Shown here piece by piece: positions 43,765-54,645 of a stretch of 64,000 bases of DNA (position 1 is the first letter of the stretch; each line of letters opens with the position of its first letter). A program made the translations under genes and the position numbers. The stretch is from Paguma larvata (lineage: Eukaryota; Chordata; Mammalia; Carnivora; Viverridae): positions 114,503,699 through 114,567,698 of the forward strand of contig CM057828.1 of assembly GCA_030068075.1 (NCBI GenBank). The letters are read 5' to 3'. The notes beneath the pieces are model-generated. The model saw only the letters and a program-made list of their open reading frames with translations. It made no database searches and was not told where the DNA came from.

Positions 43765-43993
43765 TTTATTTTTATTTTATTATATTAATTTTTTAAGTTT
43801 ATTTATTTTTGAGAGAGAGAGAGAGAGAAAGAGGGCAAATGGGAGAGGACAGAGAGGGAGACACAGAATCTGAAAAAGGCAGGCTCTGAGCTGTCAGCAC
43901 AGAGCCCGATGAGGAGCTTGAACTCATCAACTGCGAGTTCATGACCTGAGCTGAAGTCAGGGTGCTTGACCAATGGAGCCACCCAGGCGCCCT
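43765..43993 (-). mobile_element. CanSINE (felid type), exact 17-base TSD
   Basis: Body 'gctgtcagcacagagcccga', head 'caatggagccacccaggcgccc'. TSD ttaaatgagatttttaa is exact at 43748-43764 and 43994-44010, so it inserted only a few bases from the previous SINE. Confidence 0.96.
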
Positions 43994-44010
43994 TTAAATG
44001 AGATTTTTAA

Positions 44011-44331
44011 ATTTGTCATTATAATGTAGAACCTGTCCCTGTCAATAATGTGTGTGTGATGTGTATGATGTATCTGTGTGTGTATAAACGTATTTATGTG
44101 TCTACCTGTCATTTATCTATCTAGACAACTTGTTCAGTCTTCTGACTTCAGAATCCTGGTCCAACACATAAATACATCACAATTAATTATCTATTTCTCT
44201 GTTAACAGTTATTTACATTTTTTCCAGTGAGCATCAATTGACATGTTTCCTTGTGCACACACACAAAACTTTTCATTGAGTATATACTTGGAATTATATT
44301 TGTTGGGTCATTTTAAGGCTTAAGAAAAAAG
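44011..44331. other. Unassigned DNA, possibly L1-derived at its end
   Basis: GTGT-rich at about 44050-44085. 'gagtatatacttggaattat' followed by 'tgttgggtcatttt' near 44278-44315 resembles an antisense L1 fragment, but is too short to be sure. Confidence 0.4.
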
Positions 44332-44418
44332 GATTTCTTTCTTTCTTTCTTTCCTTCCTTCCTCCCTCCCTCCCTCCCTCCCTCCCTCCCTCCTTTCTTT
44401 CTTTTTCTTTCTTCCTTC

Positions 44419-44484
<66 letters not shown>

Positions 44485-44655
44485 CTTTCTTTTCCTTCCT
44501 CCCTTCCTTCCTTCCTTCCTTCCTTCCTTCCTTTCTTTCTTTCTTTCTTTTCTTCTTTCCTTCCTTCCTTCCTTCCTTTCTTTCTTTCTTTCTTTCTTTC
44601 TTCTTCTTCTTCTTTCTTTCTTTCTTTCTTTCTTTCTTTCCTTCTTTCTTTCTCA
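44332..44655 (+). repeat. 324-bp CTTT/CCTT polypyrimidine microsatellite
   Basis: Nearly pure pyrimidine, in blocks: CTTT, CCTT/CCTCC, CTTT, CCTT, CTTT, CTT, CTTT. The antisense open frame (44294-44656) encodes only Lys/Glu/Arg repeats. Length on this assembly should be treated with caution because such tracts collapse or stutter. Confidence 0.97.
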
Positions 44656-45139
44656 TAAGAGTATATGGGGACCGAAGCTGGAAGAGAAAGGCAGGGGTGA
44701 CAATAATACCAGGTCCCAGCCTGGTCCTATGTCCCCCATGGGCTTCGGTCTCCCTTGTGGCATCTCTGATTCTCTCTGTCCATTCCCTTCTCTGCCTGCT
44801 GGCTTCCTTGGCGTGTGCATTTCTGCTTCCTCATACCTGCAACTCTCTAGGGGTTACAGCTCATCATTGCCCAGCCTCCATCTCGTAGCACCTTCAAAGC
44901 TTCTGACCCCTCTGCTGAGTCTCTCTCTGTGCACTTACCATATCTGGTTGGTCTTCCTGAACCAGGCTGTATGGCAGGATGCAGACTCCCTGTGGCTGCC
45001 GTGCAGTGCTGAGGGGCAGGGTGGAGAGGCACTGTGACACCTAGCTTTGCAATAGCAGGGCTATGGGAGAGGAGGAGGGTTCCATCAGGATGAGGGTTGA
45101 GTCTTACAAGCATTCTGAGATTTGGCCTGTCCAGCACAC
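44656..45139. other. Unassigned non-coding DNA
   Basis: No recognised repeat; short overlapping frames on both strands only. Confidence 0.5.
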
Positions 45140-45390
45140 TCTCCTTTCCTTCAAAACTCAGCTAACGTGTGTCTTCCTCCAGAAACTTCCTGACCTCCCT
45201 GTCTAAGGTAGATGGCCTTTTTTCTCTCATGGCCCCAACACATACCTCTAGAATATTAATGACTTTGAACTATTATTTTTGATAGATGTTTAGTTACCTT
45301 GATAGCAGGAACCACATCTCCTTTGGCTTTGACCAGTGCTCAGCACAGCACCTGACATATGTCAGATAATAAATGCATGACACTGAGCAC
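45140..45390 (+). mobile_element. L2 LINE 3' end
   Basis: 'ccttcaaaactcagctaac', 'tcctccagaaacttcctgac', 'agcaggaaccacatctcc' and 'gctcagcacagcacctgac' then 'aataaatgcatga' follow the L2 3' terminus. Confidence 0.85.
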
Positions 45391-48300
45391 ACCAAAAATG
45401 CCCTGAGACTGGACTAGTCAGAGAATGCTTCAGGCGTATTGGAGCTTGAGCTCAGCTGTTAGTCTGATGGTGTCATACTTTTTAAAGAGTGTAACTGATT
45501 TCTCTCTCATCATTTCAGCCCGTAATCCAGACAAGCTGGTCTTAATCCCATCACAACCTGAGCACACCTTCTCTGACCCCGTTCCTCAGCTCTCTGCTTC
45601 ATCACCCACCACCTCCCACCTCCCCACACCAAGTCCACATCTACAACGTCTGAACTTGCCCAGGTGTCCAGATCTATCCCAATTCCATCCAAGAGCTCTG
45701 GAGACCAAGTGAAAGATGAAATGTCAAAAAAAAGGTCAAAGAGTTCTTGAAGCCAGGATAGGAAACCAAGGGAGTCAGAGGGAAGGAGGAGGTGGTTGGA
45801 AGTGGAGTTGGAGTTGAGACTGGAGGGATGGTGGCTGGGGGGACACCCAGTGGGCCTGATGGAGACAGAGGCTGGGAGGTGAGCCACGGGTCACTGAGGG
45901 GAGGGACAGGAGGGAGGAAGGGGCCAGGCCAACTGTGGACACAAACTTACCATGAATGCTGATGAGTGTGGCACTGAGGGGCCACCACGGAAGGAGCTGC
46001 CTCATGAGGAAGCGAGGGAGAGGGCAGCTCAGAGTTATGGAAAGGGCTGCAGCAACAAGGAGCAGCGGTGGTGGTCCAAGGACGGAAGAATTTCAGATGG
46101 GACAGGGCAGGGGGTCTGGAGTTGCTCTTGGGGCATGGAGGATGCTTGCTCTCCCCACAAGGCAGATGTAAGGAGCCCCTTGAGAGGACTGCAGGAGGCG
46201 GCGGCCCAGGGACAAGTAGTAAAGGGACGTTTCAGAGAGTCAGGGGAGGATACAGGGATTTGGCCTCAGACTGACCTGTGATCCCAAAGGTGTGGCAGAA
46301 GGAAAGCTGAAACTGAAGGAAAGTGAGGCCAGGAGAGCAGTTTTGTAAAGGCCCATGTTGGTGGAGGGGATGGCAGGGGAGTCCAGGCCTTTGTGGAGAC
46401 CAACTCTACCGAGGGAAAGTGCACCTGTGAGATGCCACCAAGGGTTGGGGTCCTGTAGCTGATGTATTAAATTAAGAATACTGCAGATTATGACCTGCAG
46501 AGTGAGAGCACACAAGCTGCCCACACCACATGAGGTCGGCAGGAAGATCCCTCAGCATCCGAGCTCCCACTTTGGGGAAATAAAATCCCCAGGGGTCGTT
46601 TGACTGAAGGTGCAGTTTTAGCACACCCACACGAGGGAAGTAGAGTCATAAGATTTGTTACTTACAGATTCCAGCAACAGAGAGGCTCAGGGGGCTGGTG
46701 AAGGGCAGTCCTCCGTCCCAGGTTCTGAGCAGAGACAGAGGGCAGGGGTGACCATCACTCATTACTTATAAGGTGGCTGGAATGGAGGCCACTGACTTTT
46801 CAAGGGCTCGACTCTAAATGGCTATTGAAAAAGGTGCCCCTGGAGATGGGAAGCAGGGTCATGGGGCGGGAATTCCTAAACTCAGGTCCTTCTCTAAGCT
46901 CCAGGCTCTCTGTGAGCAAGGTGGCCCTACTGCAAAATGCTGGGGCAGGAGCGCAGTCTCGAAAGAGCTCTCTTCTTGCCACGTGCTGGGTGATCTCCAG
47001 ACACAGAGGGTGGTTGCGAATGAAGCTTGAGGGGTGGGCCTGGGAACAGAGTTCTTCCCAAGAACCTGCAGAGTTTGAGGGCCCCTGCTCATTGCCATCA
47101 ATGGCTAGACAGACAGATGCCAGCGTGTGGGAGTCTCAATGCCCTGGGGACTTGTCACCAGGGCTGAGAGTGGTTGACAGCTGGAGAACCAGGGTCTGGC
47201 AGGAGGCTTCTGCTCCACGATCGTGGCCCTGGCCGTGGCTGTGACCAGCTTTCCTCCTTTTCTCTCTCCCCTCTTAACCGTCCCCTGTGCCTGGTGTCGG
47301 CCTTTGCTCCAGGTTGGAGGTTTGTCCTCCGGGTGTTGCCGGGAGGCCTGGTGACAGAGTTCCCGAGACCACAGGTCAGGCGGGCCAGAGGGTGCTACTG
47401 TTTCCTCCAGCCAGCATGTTTTCCACTGTTCCCAGGCGCCCACAGGGCCCTGGGACTCCCTCACCTACCCACTCCTCCACTCCATTTCATTGTATTTCCA
47501 CTGGTGTCCACACACTGCACACACATTTCAAACTTTCACAAAGAATTGCCCACCATCTTTGCTCCTCTCCCCTGGAGAAAAAGTCTCTGTTGGTAACCGT
47601 TCAAAAAAAAAATTATAATGGGCATATTATTTTACTACAATTATTACACAACCTATTTACCCCAATTAGAATTATATTTCCTAATTGTAATCCCAGGAAA
47701 ATTCCATCTTAACCAGGTAGCAGGCTCTAATAGAAAAACAGCCAGTGCTAGAATGGCTGTTGCTTTTTACACAGGTCACAGTTCAGACATTTAGATGCAT
47801 TAAAACCTGAATAGTTTTGCGTATTTTCTTCCACATACGGCTCAGGCACCTGAAGGGCACAGCCTTGTTTGGAGTCAGGGGCCGTTTCCTCCCGCTGGGT
47901 CCTGCTGTGCTGCTAAGCAACAGGCTGAGAGGTTTGGCCTCACTCCTCCACACCCCTCACCCTAGACTCTGTCTGGAAGCTTGCAGAGATCCAGGACGGA
48001 GCCACAGCCTCCTGGCAGCATTCCAGGGATCTAGTCTAGGGTCGCAGTGGAAACACAACACAGACTGGATGCAGAAGTTGTCCTGGGAAATCAGTTTCCA
48101 CCCACTGGTACTGGGGGTCACAAATCCCATAGCTTTCTCCCCCCAAATACACAATGGGTTGCTGAGAATGGAGGCCCTTGGGCTGTCTTCTCAGAAGGCA
48201 GACCTACATCATCCAGAATGTGGCTCTGTTTTAGATTAATGCCAAGAGGGCTGGCCCTGCCCTCCCTGGTGTTCGGGCCACAGCTGGTTCTACCAATGAG

Positions 48301-48995
48301 CGCTCCTATACTGGGTCTACTGTGTTTTATGGCTCGGCAGTAAATGACCGTGTCCAAGATTAAACTCATAAAAGGATTCGATTTCTGAGTTCGGAGTTAT
48401 CTAAAGCCTCCTCAGGAACTGCCCCTGTGAAAGCTGATCTCAGGGGCTGAAAGATCACATTCTGCAGTCAGACACTAAGTCCTGGGACCTCATGGGGACG
48501 AGCGGGGCTGGGCGGCTGGGGAGAGACGAGGTGGGCTGAGGGAGTGGATGCCATCTGACGGTTGACGATTGGAACTGACCATGGTTGTGGAGAACTCGGG
48601 GACCATCTAGGCACCCAGACAGGTATCATTCTTCCCTGATTTTTGTCATTTGTGTGATGGCCTCTTATTTCAAAGAATTCTTCTTGATGTCCTCTATAAT
48701 TTTCCTGCTGGACATCCTTGCTACTGTGATAGAGGGGTTGACCTTTCTCTCTATCGTACTCTTCAGATATGGGTTGTGTTTCCCCTGCTTATTCTCAGAA
48801 ACCTTGAAGGGGTCGTAGAAACATGGACTTCAGTCACTGTGCTAATTGTTTATTATACGTGAACCTTTGGATGTGACTCTTCTTCTCACTCAGGGCAATC
48901 TCCAGGCTTTTCCATGGAGAAATCTAGAAAAAAGCATAGGGCCACCAAGAGAGCTGGCCAAAATGTCACTACAGGGAATATCCATGATGGCATTT
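45391..48995. other. 3.6 kb single-copy, repeat-free DNA
   Basis: No SINE, L1 or LTR recognised. Moderately GC-rich around 45.8-47.4 kb. Open frames of up to about 140 codons on both strands (for example 46825-47244, 47174-47596, 47287-47712, 47817-48239) overlap one another in different frames, and none shows a motif or known family, so none is called a gene. A low-copy regulatory or lncRNA role cannot be excluded from sequence alone. Confidence 0.5.
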
Positions 48996-49024
48996 AAAAA
49001 TTTTTTTTAAATATTTTTTTTGTT

Positions 49025-49063
<39 letters not shown>

Positions 49064-49236
49064 ATGTGAGCAAAGGAGGAGCCGAGAGAGAGGGAAACAC
49101 AGAATCCAAAGCAGGCTCCAGGCTCCAAACTGTCAGCACAGAGCCTGACGTGGGCTCAAACTCACAAACTGTGAGATCATGACCTGAGTAAAATCAAGAG
49201 TCAGACAGATAACTGACTGAGCCACCCAGCTGCCCT
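48996..49236 (-). mobile_element. CanSINE with long (GA)n
   Basis: About 34 bases of pure GA at 49029-49062; body 'ccaaagcaggctccaggctc'; head 'gactgagccacccagctgccc'. TSD catgatggcattt (48983-48995) versus catcatggcattt (49237-49249). Confidence 0.95.
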
Positions 49237-49249
49237 CATCATGGCATTT

Positions 49250-49609
49250 TCAAACGGCTCATATATGACAACCAGAGATCACCCTAAAGTGTGATCCAGC
49301 CAAAGAGGGAGTTATCCTTGCTGCCAACAGCACCTGGCTGGAGGGGCAAAAAGTGTTTTGGGGAGCCCCCATTCTTCTGCTTACTTTGAAGATTTGTGGG
49401 GTGAATTTCACAACAGTTACAGTTTTCGGTCCCCAGCAAAGTTCATGTTGGCTTTATAGTGATCCCCCTGGATGATAAGAACAATTATTGTGGTGTGAGC
49501 AGACATGAGCTAGTGTCGTCACAAGCTCGTCAAGCTGGGCCACGACACATAGCTCTTTCCTCCATGTTTGCCTAAGGCTTGGTTTCTACCAGCATCTTCA
49601 CACCATTTC
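49250..49609. other. Unassigned non-coding DNA
   Basis: No recognised feature. Confidence 0.5.
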
Positions 49610-49890
49610 ATTGATTTAATTACTGACTGACAGACCACATCTAAACAGTGGCATAAATCAATAGCCATATACAGTTTCTCACAAGTTTGCGAGCTGTCTA
49701 GGTAGTTCTTCTGTTTCACATGATGTTGACTGGAGCCCCGGGTTAGCTGGAAGTTCCCAAATGTCCACACTAAACTGGCTGCCAGTTGATTCTGGCTCTG
49801 GTTGGGAGCTCAGATGGGGCTGGAAACAAGGACCTTCAATCCTCTTCCAGGGGGTCATGTCACATGACTCCTAGAAATTCCTCCCATCAC
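49610..49890 (-). mobile_element. Possible MaLR-like LTR, antisense
   Basis: 'acagtttctcacaagtttgc', 'gtagttcttctgtttcacat' and 'gatgttgactggagcccc' resemble the antisense middle of MLT1-type LTRs. Diverged, ends uncertain. Confidence 0.4.
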
Positions 49891-50353
49891 GGTGGCAGGG
49901 ATTGAGAAGATGAAGGGCAGGAAGAGTTAGCTGTTACTCTGGATATGTCCTGACTCCTTTCCATTCCCGTCTGCTCTAATGTTTGGAAACTCAAAAACTA
50001 TAACTAGATAAGCTTATAACATTTTGGGGGGTGGTGATGGAGGAGATGGTAGGACCCAGAGATTACAGAGAATGACTATTTAAAGAAATTAGTCAATATT
50101 TCAAAATAAGGAAACCCAAATTATGCTTACCTTAACACTACATGGACTTTGAACAATACTTTGTTTTGTTGAGGTGCAGAGTTTTGGAGTTGCTAAGTTT
50201 CCAATCTATTTTTCTGTAACTACATCTGTCATTTTAACTCATGGCAATACAACTAGAGGTTTCTCACTGCAAGAATTCATCCTGAAATTTGTTAATTTAG
50301 GTTAAACTAAACATATGTTGCATTTTTCTAAAAGCATTTTGTCTAACTAGTAG
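49891..50353. other. Unassigned non-coding DNA
   Basis: AT-rich; no recognised feature. Confidence 0.5.
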
Positions 50354-50838
50354 ACAGATTAATAACCCCCCTTCCCTCCAAACGTTCATGTCCTAATCCC
50401 CAGAACTTGTGGATTTGTTACCTTACATGGCAAGATGGACTGTGCAGATATGATTAAGGTTAAGGACCTTGTTATGTAGAGTTTATTCTGGATCAACCTG
50501 GATGGGCCCAGTGGATTAATGAATCCTCAGAAGTGGAGAACCTTTACCAGCTATGATCAGAGAAAAACACATGGTCACAGAAGCAGGGTCAGAGAGATGC
50601 TACAGTTTTTGAAGGTGGAAGAAGGGGCCACCATCCGTGGAATGGAGGAAGCCTCTGGAAGATGGAAAAGACAAGTAAAAAGATTCTCTCCTGGAGCCTC
50701 CAGAAAGGAATATAACCCTGCCAACACCCAGTGATCCTACTCTCAGATGGCTTACAGGACCGTGAGATAATACATTTCTGTTGTTTGAGGCCACCAAATT
50801 TGTGCAAACGTCTATTGGTTTACTTTTAGTTAATAGTG
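50354..50838 (+). mobile_element. MaLR-like solo LTR
   Basis: About 485 bp. 'tgtcctaatccccagaactt', 'gttaccttacatggcaagat', 'gcagatatgattaaggttaa', 'ctcctggagcctccagaaag' and 'gtgagataatacatttctgt' run in the order of the same LTR type as 32550-33439. Confidence 0.85.
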
Positions 50839-51342
50839 ATTGTTTCTATGTGATGGCTTTTATTTCAAACTTTCTTTTTTGTACTTTTAAACATTGCTTA
50901 GAATTTTTAAGAGAAGTGTGCACAATTTTTTCAGACTATTGAGGGAATTTCTGAGCAGGAAGAGGAAGAAGGGAGTAAGAAACATGTGAGGTAAAAGAAG
51001 AGAAGAAGGAAATAGAAGATTCTGGGACACATTTCTGTGCAGATTTTATAGCCCATTGGGTCCTGATGGCCAAACAAATCCAGCCTTGGTTAGAGGAGGC
51101 CAAATGTGGGGCAGAGCCGGGTGGTGGCTCTTCCATGGTCTAGTCACTCTTTTGTTTGTAGCTGCCACACAATTACCTCAGAATCTGTCCCATTCAAGAG
51201 GAAGCTCTGCATGGGGGAGTTCCAGGGTGTTTTGGGACTTAAAAAATTCCACACTGAATTAAAAAAAAAAGTTGCTTGTGGTGCTGTGAATCTTGCTCAG
51301 TATCCTGTGTTCTGTGTCTTCTAGAGCTTTTCATTTCACTTC
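50839..51342. other. Unassigned non-coding DNA
   Basis: 0.5 kb, no recognised feature. Confidence 0.5.
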
Positions 51343-51344
51343 TA

Positions 51345-51569
51345 CAGTAAAACCTTGGTTTGTGAGCATAATTTGTCCTGGAAACACGCTTGTAATCCAA
51401 AGCACTCATATGTCAAAGCGAATTTCAAGAACCATTGGCTCACTGGTGGTCATGTGATGTTCGGCATCACATAGTACTCCTACTGGGAGACACTGCTCAT
51501 TTATCAAGTTAAAATTTATTAGAGACGTTTCCTTGTCTTGCAGAACACTCGCAGCCCAAGGTTTTACTG
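51345..51569 (+). mobile_element. Non-autonomous TA-flanked DNA transposon (Tigger/pogo-like MITE)
   Basis: A 225-bp element with terminal inverted repeats: left CAGTAAAACCTTGGTTTGTG and right end ...CCCAAGGTTTTACTG. The outer 14 bases are perfectly complementary. TA dinucleotides flank both ends (51343-51344 and 51570-51571), the target duplication of the Tc1/mariner superfamily. It is too short to encode a transposase, so it would have been mobilised in trans. Exact family name not assigned. Confidence 0.85.
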
Positions 51570-51614
51570 TATTATATTTTCCTTCCTTGACTCATTTCCT
51601 TTGTGCTAATCTCC

Positions 51615-51905
51615 CCCAGTTTTATTGAGAAATAATTGGCATACATCACTGTATGAGTTTAAGACACACAACATGACGGTTTGATTTACATATGCTGTGT
51701 CATGATTACCACGACAGGTTCAGCCGACATCCGTCATCTCCTATAGAAAGTAAACAAAAAAGAAAAAGTATTCTTGTGATGAGAACTCTTAGGATTTGCT
51801 CTCCTAACAACTTCCCTGTATACCATACAGCAGTGTTAGCTACAGGCATCATCTTGCACGTTATTTATCTTATAACTGGAAGTTTGTATCTTTTGATTTC
51901 TGATA
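51615..51905 (-). mobile_element. L1MA-like 3'UTR, antisense
   Basis: 'tttattgagaaataattggc', 'catcactgtatgagtttaag', 'cttgtgatgagaactcttag' and 'ttataactggaagtttgtat' are antisense L1MA 3'UTR landmarks. Very short, 5'-truncated copy. Confidence 0.85.
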
Positions 51906-52044
51906 AGAAAACCAAAATGCTTTGTGGCTTTTGCGTGACTTCTCCTAGGCAATGGGATCCTGCCGTCAGCATCTTGGCATTCCTCTGCATTCCCTCCACA
52001 GAAGCCTTAGGTGAAGCCTTTTAAACATGTCTTGTCACATGATC

Positions 52045-52409
52045 TGTGGCTCAGCTCCTTCTGTGGCCTTCCATCTTGTTCAGAATTAGAGCCAAAGTCT
52101 TTCCCATTGCCTGCAAAGCCCGTCGTGAGCTGGTCCCTGATGCCTCACCCATGCTATGTCTGTTACCGTCACACCTGCCTACTACTCCAGCCACACTAGG
52201 CCCTTCATCCCTTGAAGAACATACCCACTTCAGGGCCTCATCACTCAGTTTCCTCACTCCTGCTCTTTTCCCACACGGCTTGGGGGTGGGGCTGGGGCTG
52301 CTCCTCAAGCCTTCAGGTCTCTCCTCAAATGCCCATTTTCAAAAAGACTTCCAATCACTCTGCATGACCTTCCCAACTGTCATGCACTCTCTCCTATAAC
52401 TTTCTTTTT
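52045..52409 (+). mobile_element. L2 LINE, left part
   Basis: 'ctccttctgtggccttccat', 'gcctgcaaagcccgtcgtga', 'ctactccagccacactaggc', 'ttcagggcctcatcactc' and 'ttcaggtctctcctcaaat' follow L2 in forward order. Continues at 52634. Confidence 0.85.
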
Positions 52410-52420
52410 TTTTCTTTAAA

Positions 52421-52633
52421 ATGTTTTTTAATATTTATTTGAGAGAGAGAGAGAGAGAGAGAGATCATGAGCTGGGGAAACGCAGAGAGAGCAGAAGACA
52501 CAGAATCTGAAGCAGGCTCCAGGCTGTGAGCTGTTGGCCCAGAGCCAGATGCAGCGCTTGAACCCACGAACTTTGAGATCATGACCTGAGCAGAAGTCGG
52601 ATGCTTAACCGACTGAGCCGCCTAGGTGCCCCT
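52421..52633 (-). mobile_element. CanSINE inserted in L2
   Basis: GA run of about 22 bases; body 'ctgaagcaggctccaggctg'; head 'gactgagccgcctaggtgcccc'. TSD ttttctttaaa at 52410-52420 and 52634-52644. Confidence 0.95.
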
Positions 52634-52691
52634 ATTTTCTTTAAAGAACTTGGTTCCAACTGTCATTATCTATCTACTATCTATCTATCTG

Positions 52692-52734
<43 letters not shown>

Positions 52735-52895
52735 CTGTGTTTATTTCTTATTTCTTTATTGATTGTCTCTATCCACTAGAATGTAAGCTCCATGATATCA
52801 GGGACTTTCTTTTCTTTTTTCTTTTTTTTTAAACTTCTATATCTTTATTGTACAGTGTAAGTGTTCAATAAATATTTGGTAAGTGTATTAATGTA
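52634..52895 (+). mobile_element. L2 LINE, 3' end
   Basis: 'ccactagaatgtaagctcca', 'gatatcagggactttctttt' and 'tgttcaataaatatttgg' complete the L2 split by the SINE. Confidence 0.88.
52672..52733 (+). repeat. (ATCT)n microsatellite inside L2
   Basis: About 14 ATCT units with one GTCT interruption. It grew between two L2 segments. Confidence 0.97.
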
Positions 52896-53789
52896 TGAAT
52901 GCCAATAAAACTTAATAATAGCCCAGTTAAAGAGACCTATGTATTCTTATGTGTCTATAGAAAATAATGTTTCTACAGACAGGGACTGGAGGATGCCTGC
53001 TTTAAAATAACTTAAGGGTGTTCTTCAAAATGCATATTTCTGGCCAGAGTCACTGAGTCTGAAAGCCTGAGGATGGACTGTGACATGTGCATTGACAGCA
53101 GAGTCCTCAAGTGATCTTCCTTCTAGAACTTGAAATCTGTTCCTTGTGACGTTCTATGAAAGAATGGGTACAAGACAGAATGTGCACAATGCAAATGGTT
53201 GAGCTCCTTTTAAGAACTGCCTGCCATTTTTAGAGGAGAGAAAACATATAACATAGAATAATGTAAAAAAAAAATCACTAGAACCAAACAATATCATGCA
53301 AACTGAATGCATCAGTGGTGAGTACGATTATGGTCAGCCCTTTAAAAATATTTCAGGAAGTTCCAAGTCTCCTGGGCTTACACAACCCGTGTTATAATTG
53401 AGGAATAAGGCTCCTTATCATTTCCCAGACTCTCAAATTTAGGTAATTTAAGATTCACCCACGGCAGCAGAAACCACTGTTATTCTGAGCCAATAGCGAT
53501 AAAACTAATGGCAACTTCCTTTCCTTCTGAGAAGAATTCAATATCTTCAGGTCTCTCCTATTTACCTTGATGTGGAATTTTATCTTATAGACATGGACGC
53601 CTTTGGAAGTCATTACACAGGCCTAGCAAAACACAACCCAGACTCTGGAGGAACCGGTGTGACAAAACACTCCTTAGAGGAGTCTGAGACACAGGACCGA
53701 TCAGGTTTTCAAGTCACCGACATTTCTAGGTAATTACTAATTATTTTTGCCCTATCCATTCATTCCAAAATATTTACTGAGACCATATC
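52896..53789. other. Unassigned non-coding DNA
   Basis: 0.9 kb with no recognised repeat or gene. Confidence 0.5.
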
Positions 53790-53960
53790 AGGTAGTGATG
53801 ACAACAATAAACATTTTCATCACCATTACTAAGTGTTTTGAACATGTACTGTGTGTCTGGTTCTGTTCCGGGGCCTCCTCTGTGCTAACTCAGGTAATCC
53901 TGATGGCAACCCACCGATCCCCAATTTACAGGTGAAGAAAACAAAGGACAGAAAAGTGCT
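53790..53960 (-). mobile_element. MIR SINE
   Basis: 'ttactaagtgttttgaacat', 'gtactgtgtgtctggttctg', 'taactcaggtaatcctgatg', 'caatttacaggtgaagaaaa' follow MIR in reverse. Confidence 0.8.
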
Positions 53961-54426
53961 TACATAGGTGCTGAGGTAATAAATGAGATTAAGTGAAAGC
54001 ACCTACATAATAGAGAAAAAACAAATTCCACAGAAGAAAATTTCAAGTTATGATGGGCCCTGGGATGTAAAGGTGTGTAGCAGGGGCACTGTGGCAGAGA
54101 TGAGAGTTTGTGTTGGATGTTAAATATCTTAAAGGAATTCTAGATTCCAAGATGGTGTACGGAAGAGAATGGGTGAGGCAGAGGTGGGGTGAAGGCACTC
54201 CAGGGAGAAAAATCCGCAACACCGCAGCCATGCAGAAAATGGCATGTGAGCCAATGGGTTGGGAGTGCCTATGCCCACCACGGCTCAGCGTTTCTGGGGG
54301 CGTCACACTTTGCTGGACTAGAGGCCTCACCCTGAACTCTGAATCCATCTTATCACCACTCACCACCGATGGTCAGGGCACTGACCACAACACACAGACA
54401 TACAATGTTAGTAAAAGAGTTAAAAA
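53961..54426. other. Unassigned non-coding DNA
   Basis: Opposed open frames at 54043-54366 (minus) and 54110-54457 (plus) have no known relatives. Confidence 0.5.
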
Positions 54427-54645
54427 ATTTTTTTTAATTATTTATTTATTTTTTTAATGTTTATTTTGTTTTTGAGAGAGAGAGAGACAGAGACTGAGCA
54501 GGAGAGGGGCAGAGAGAGAGGGAGACATGGTATCTGAATCAGGCTCCAGGCTCTGAGCTGTCAGCAGAGAGAATGCAAGTTTCGAACCCATGAAACTTGA
54601 GATCATGACCTGAGCTGCAGTCCACTTAGGCCACCCAGGCACCCC
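54427..54645 (-). mobile_element. CanSINE (felid type)
   Basis: Body 'ctgaatcaggctccaggctc', shortened head 'acttaggccacccaggcacccc' missing the 'gcttaaccgactgag' portion. A weak TSD agtaa(a)ag.gtt may flank it. Confidence 0.93.

Noticed and set aside
44294..44656. 120-codon Lys/Glu/Arg-rich frame
   Set aside because: Translation of the CTTT/CCTT microsatellite.
46825..48239. Overlapping 139-141-codon frames that could suggest a gene cluster
   Set aside because: They overlap in different frames, lack recognisable motifs and show no splice structure I could support.
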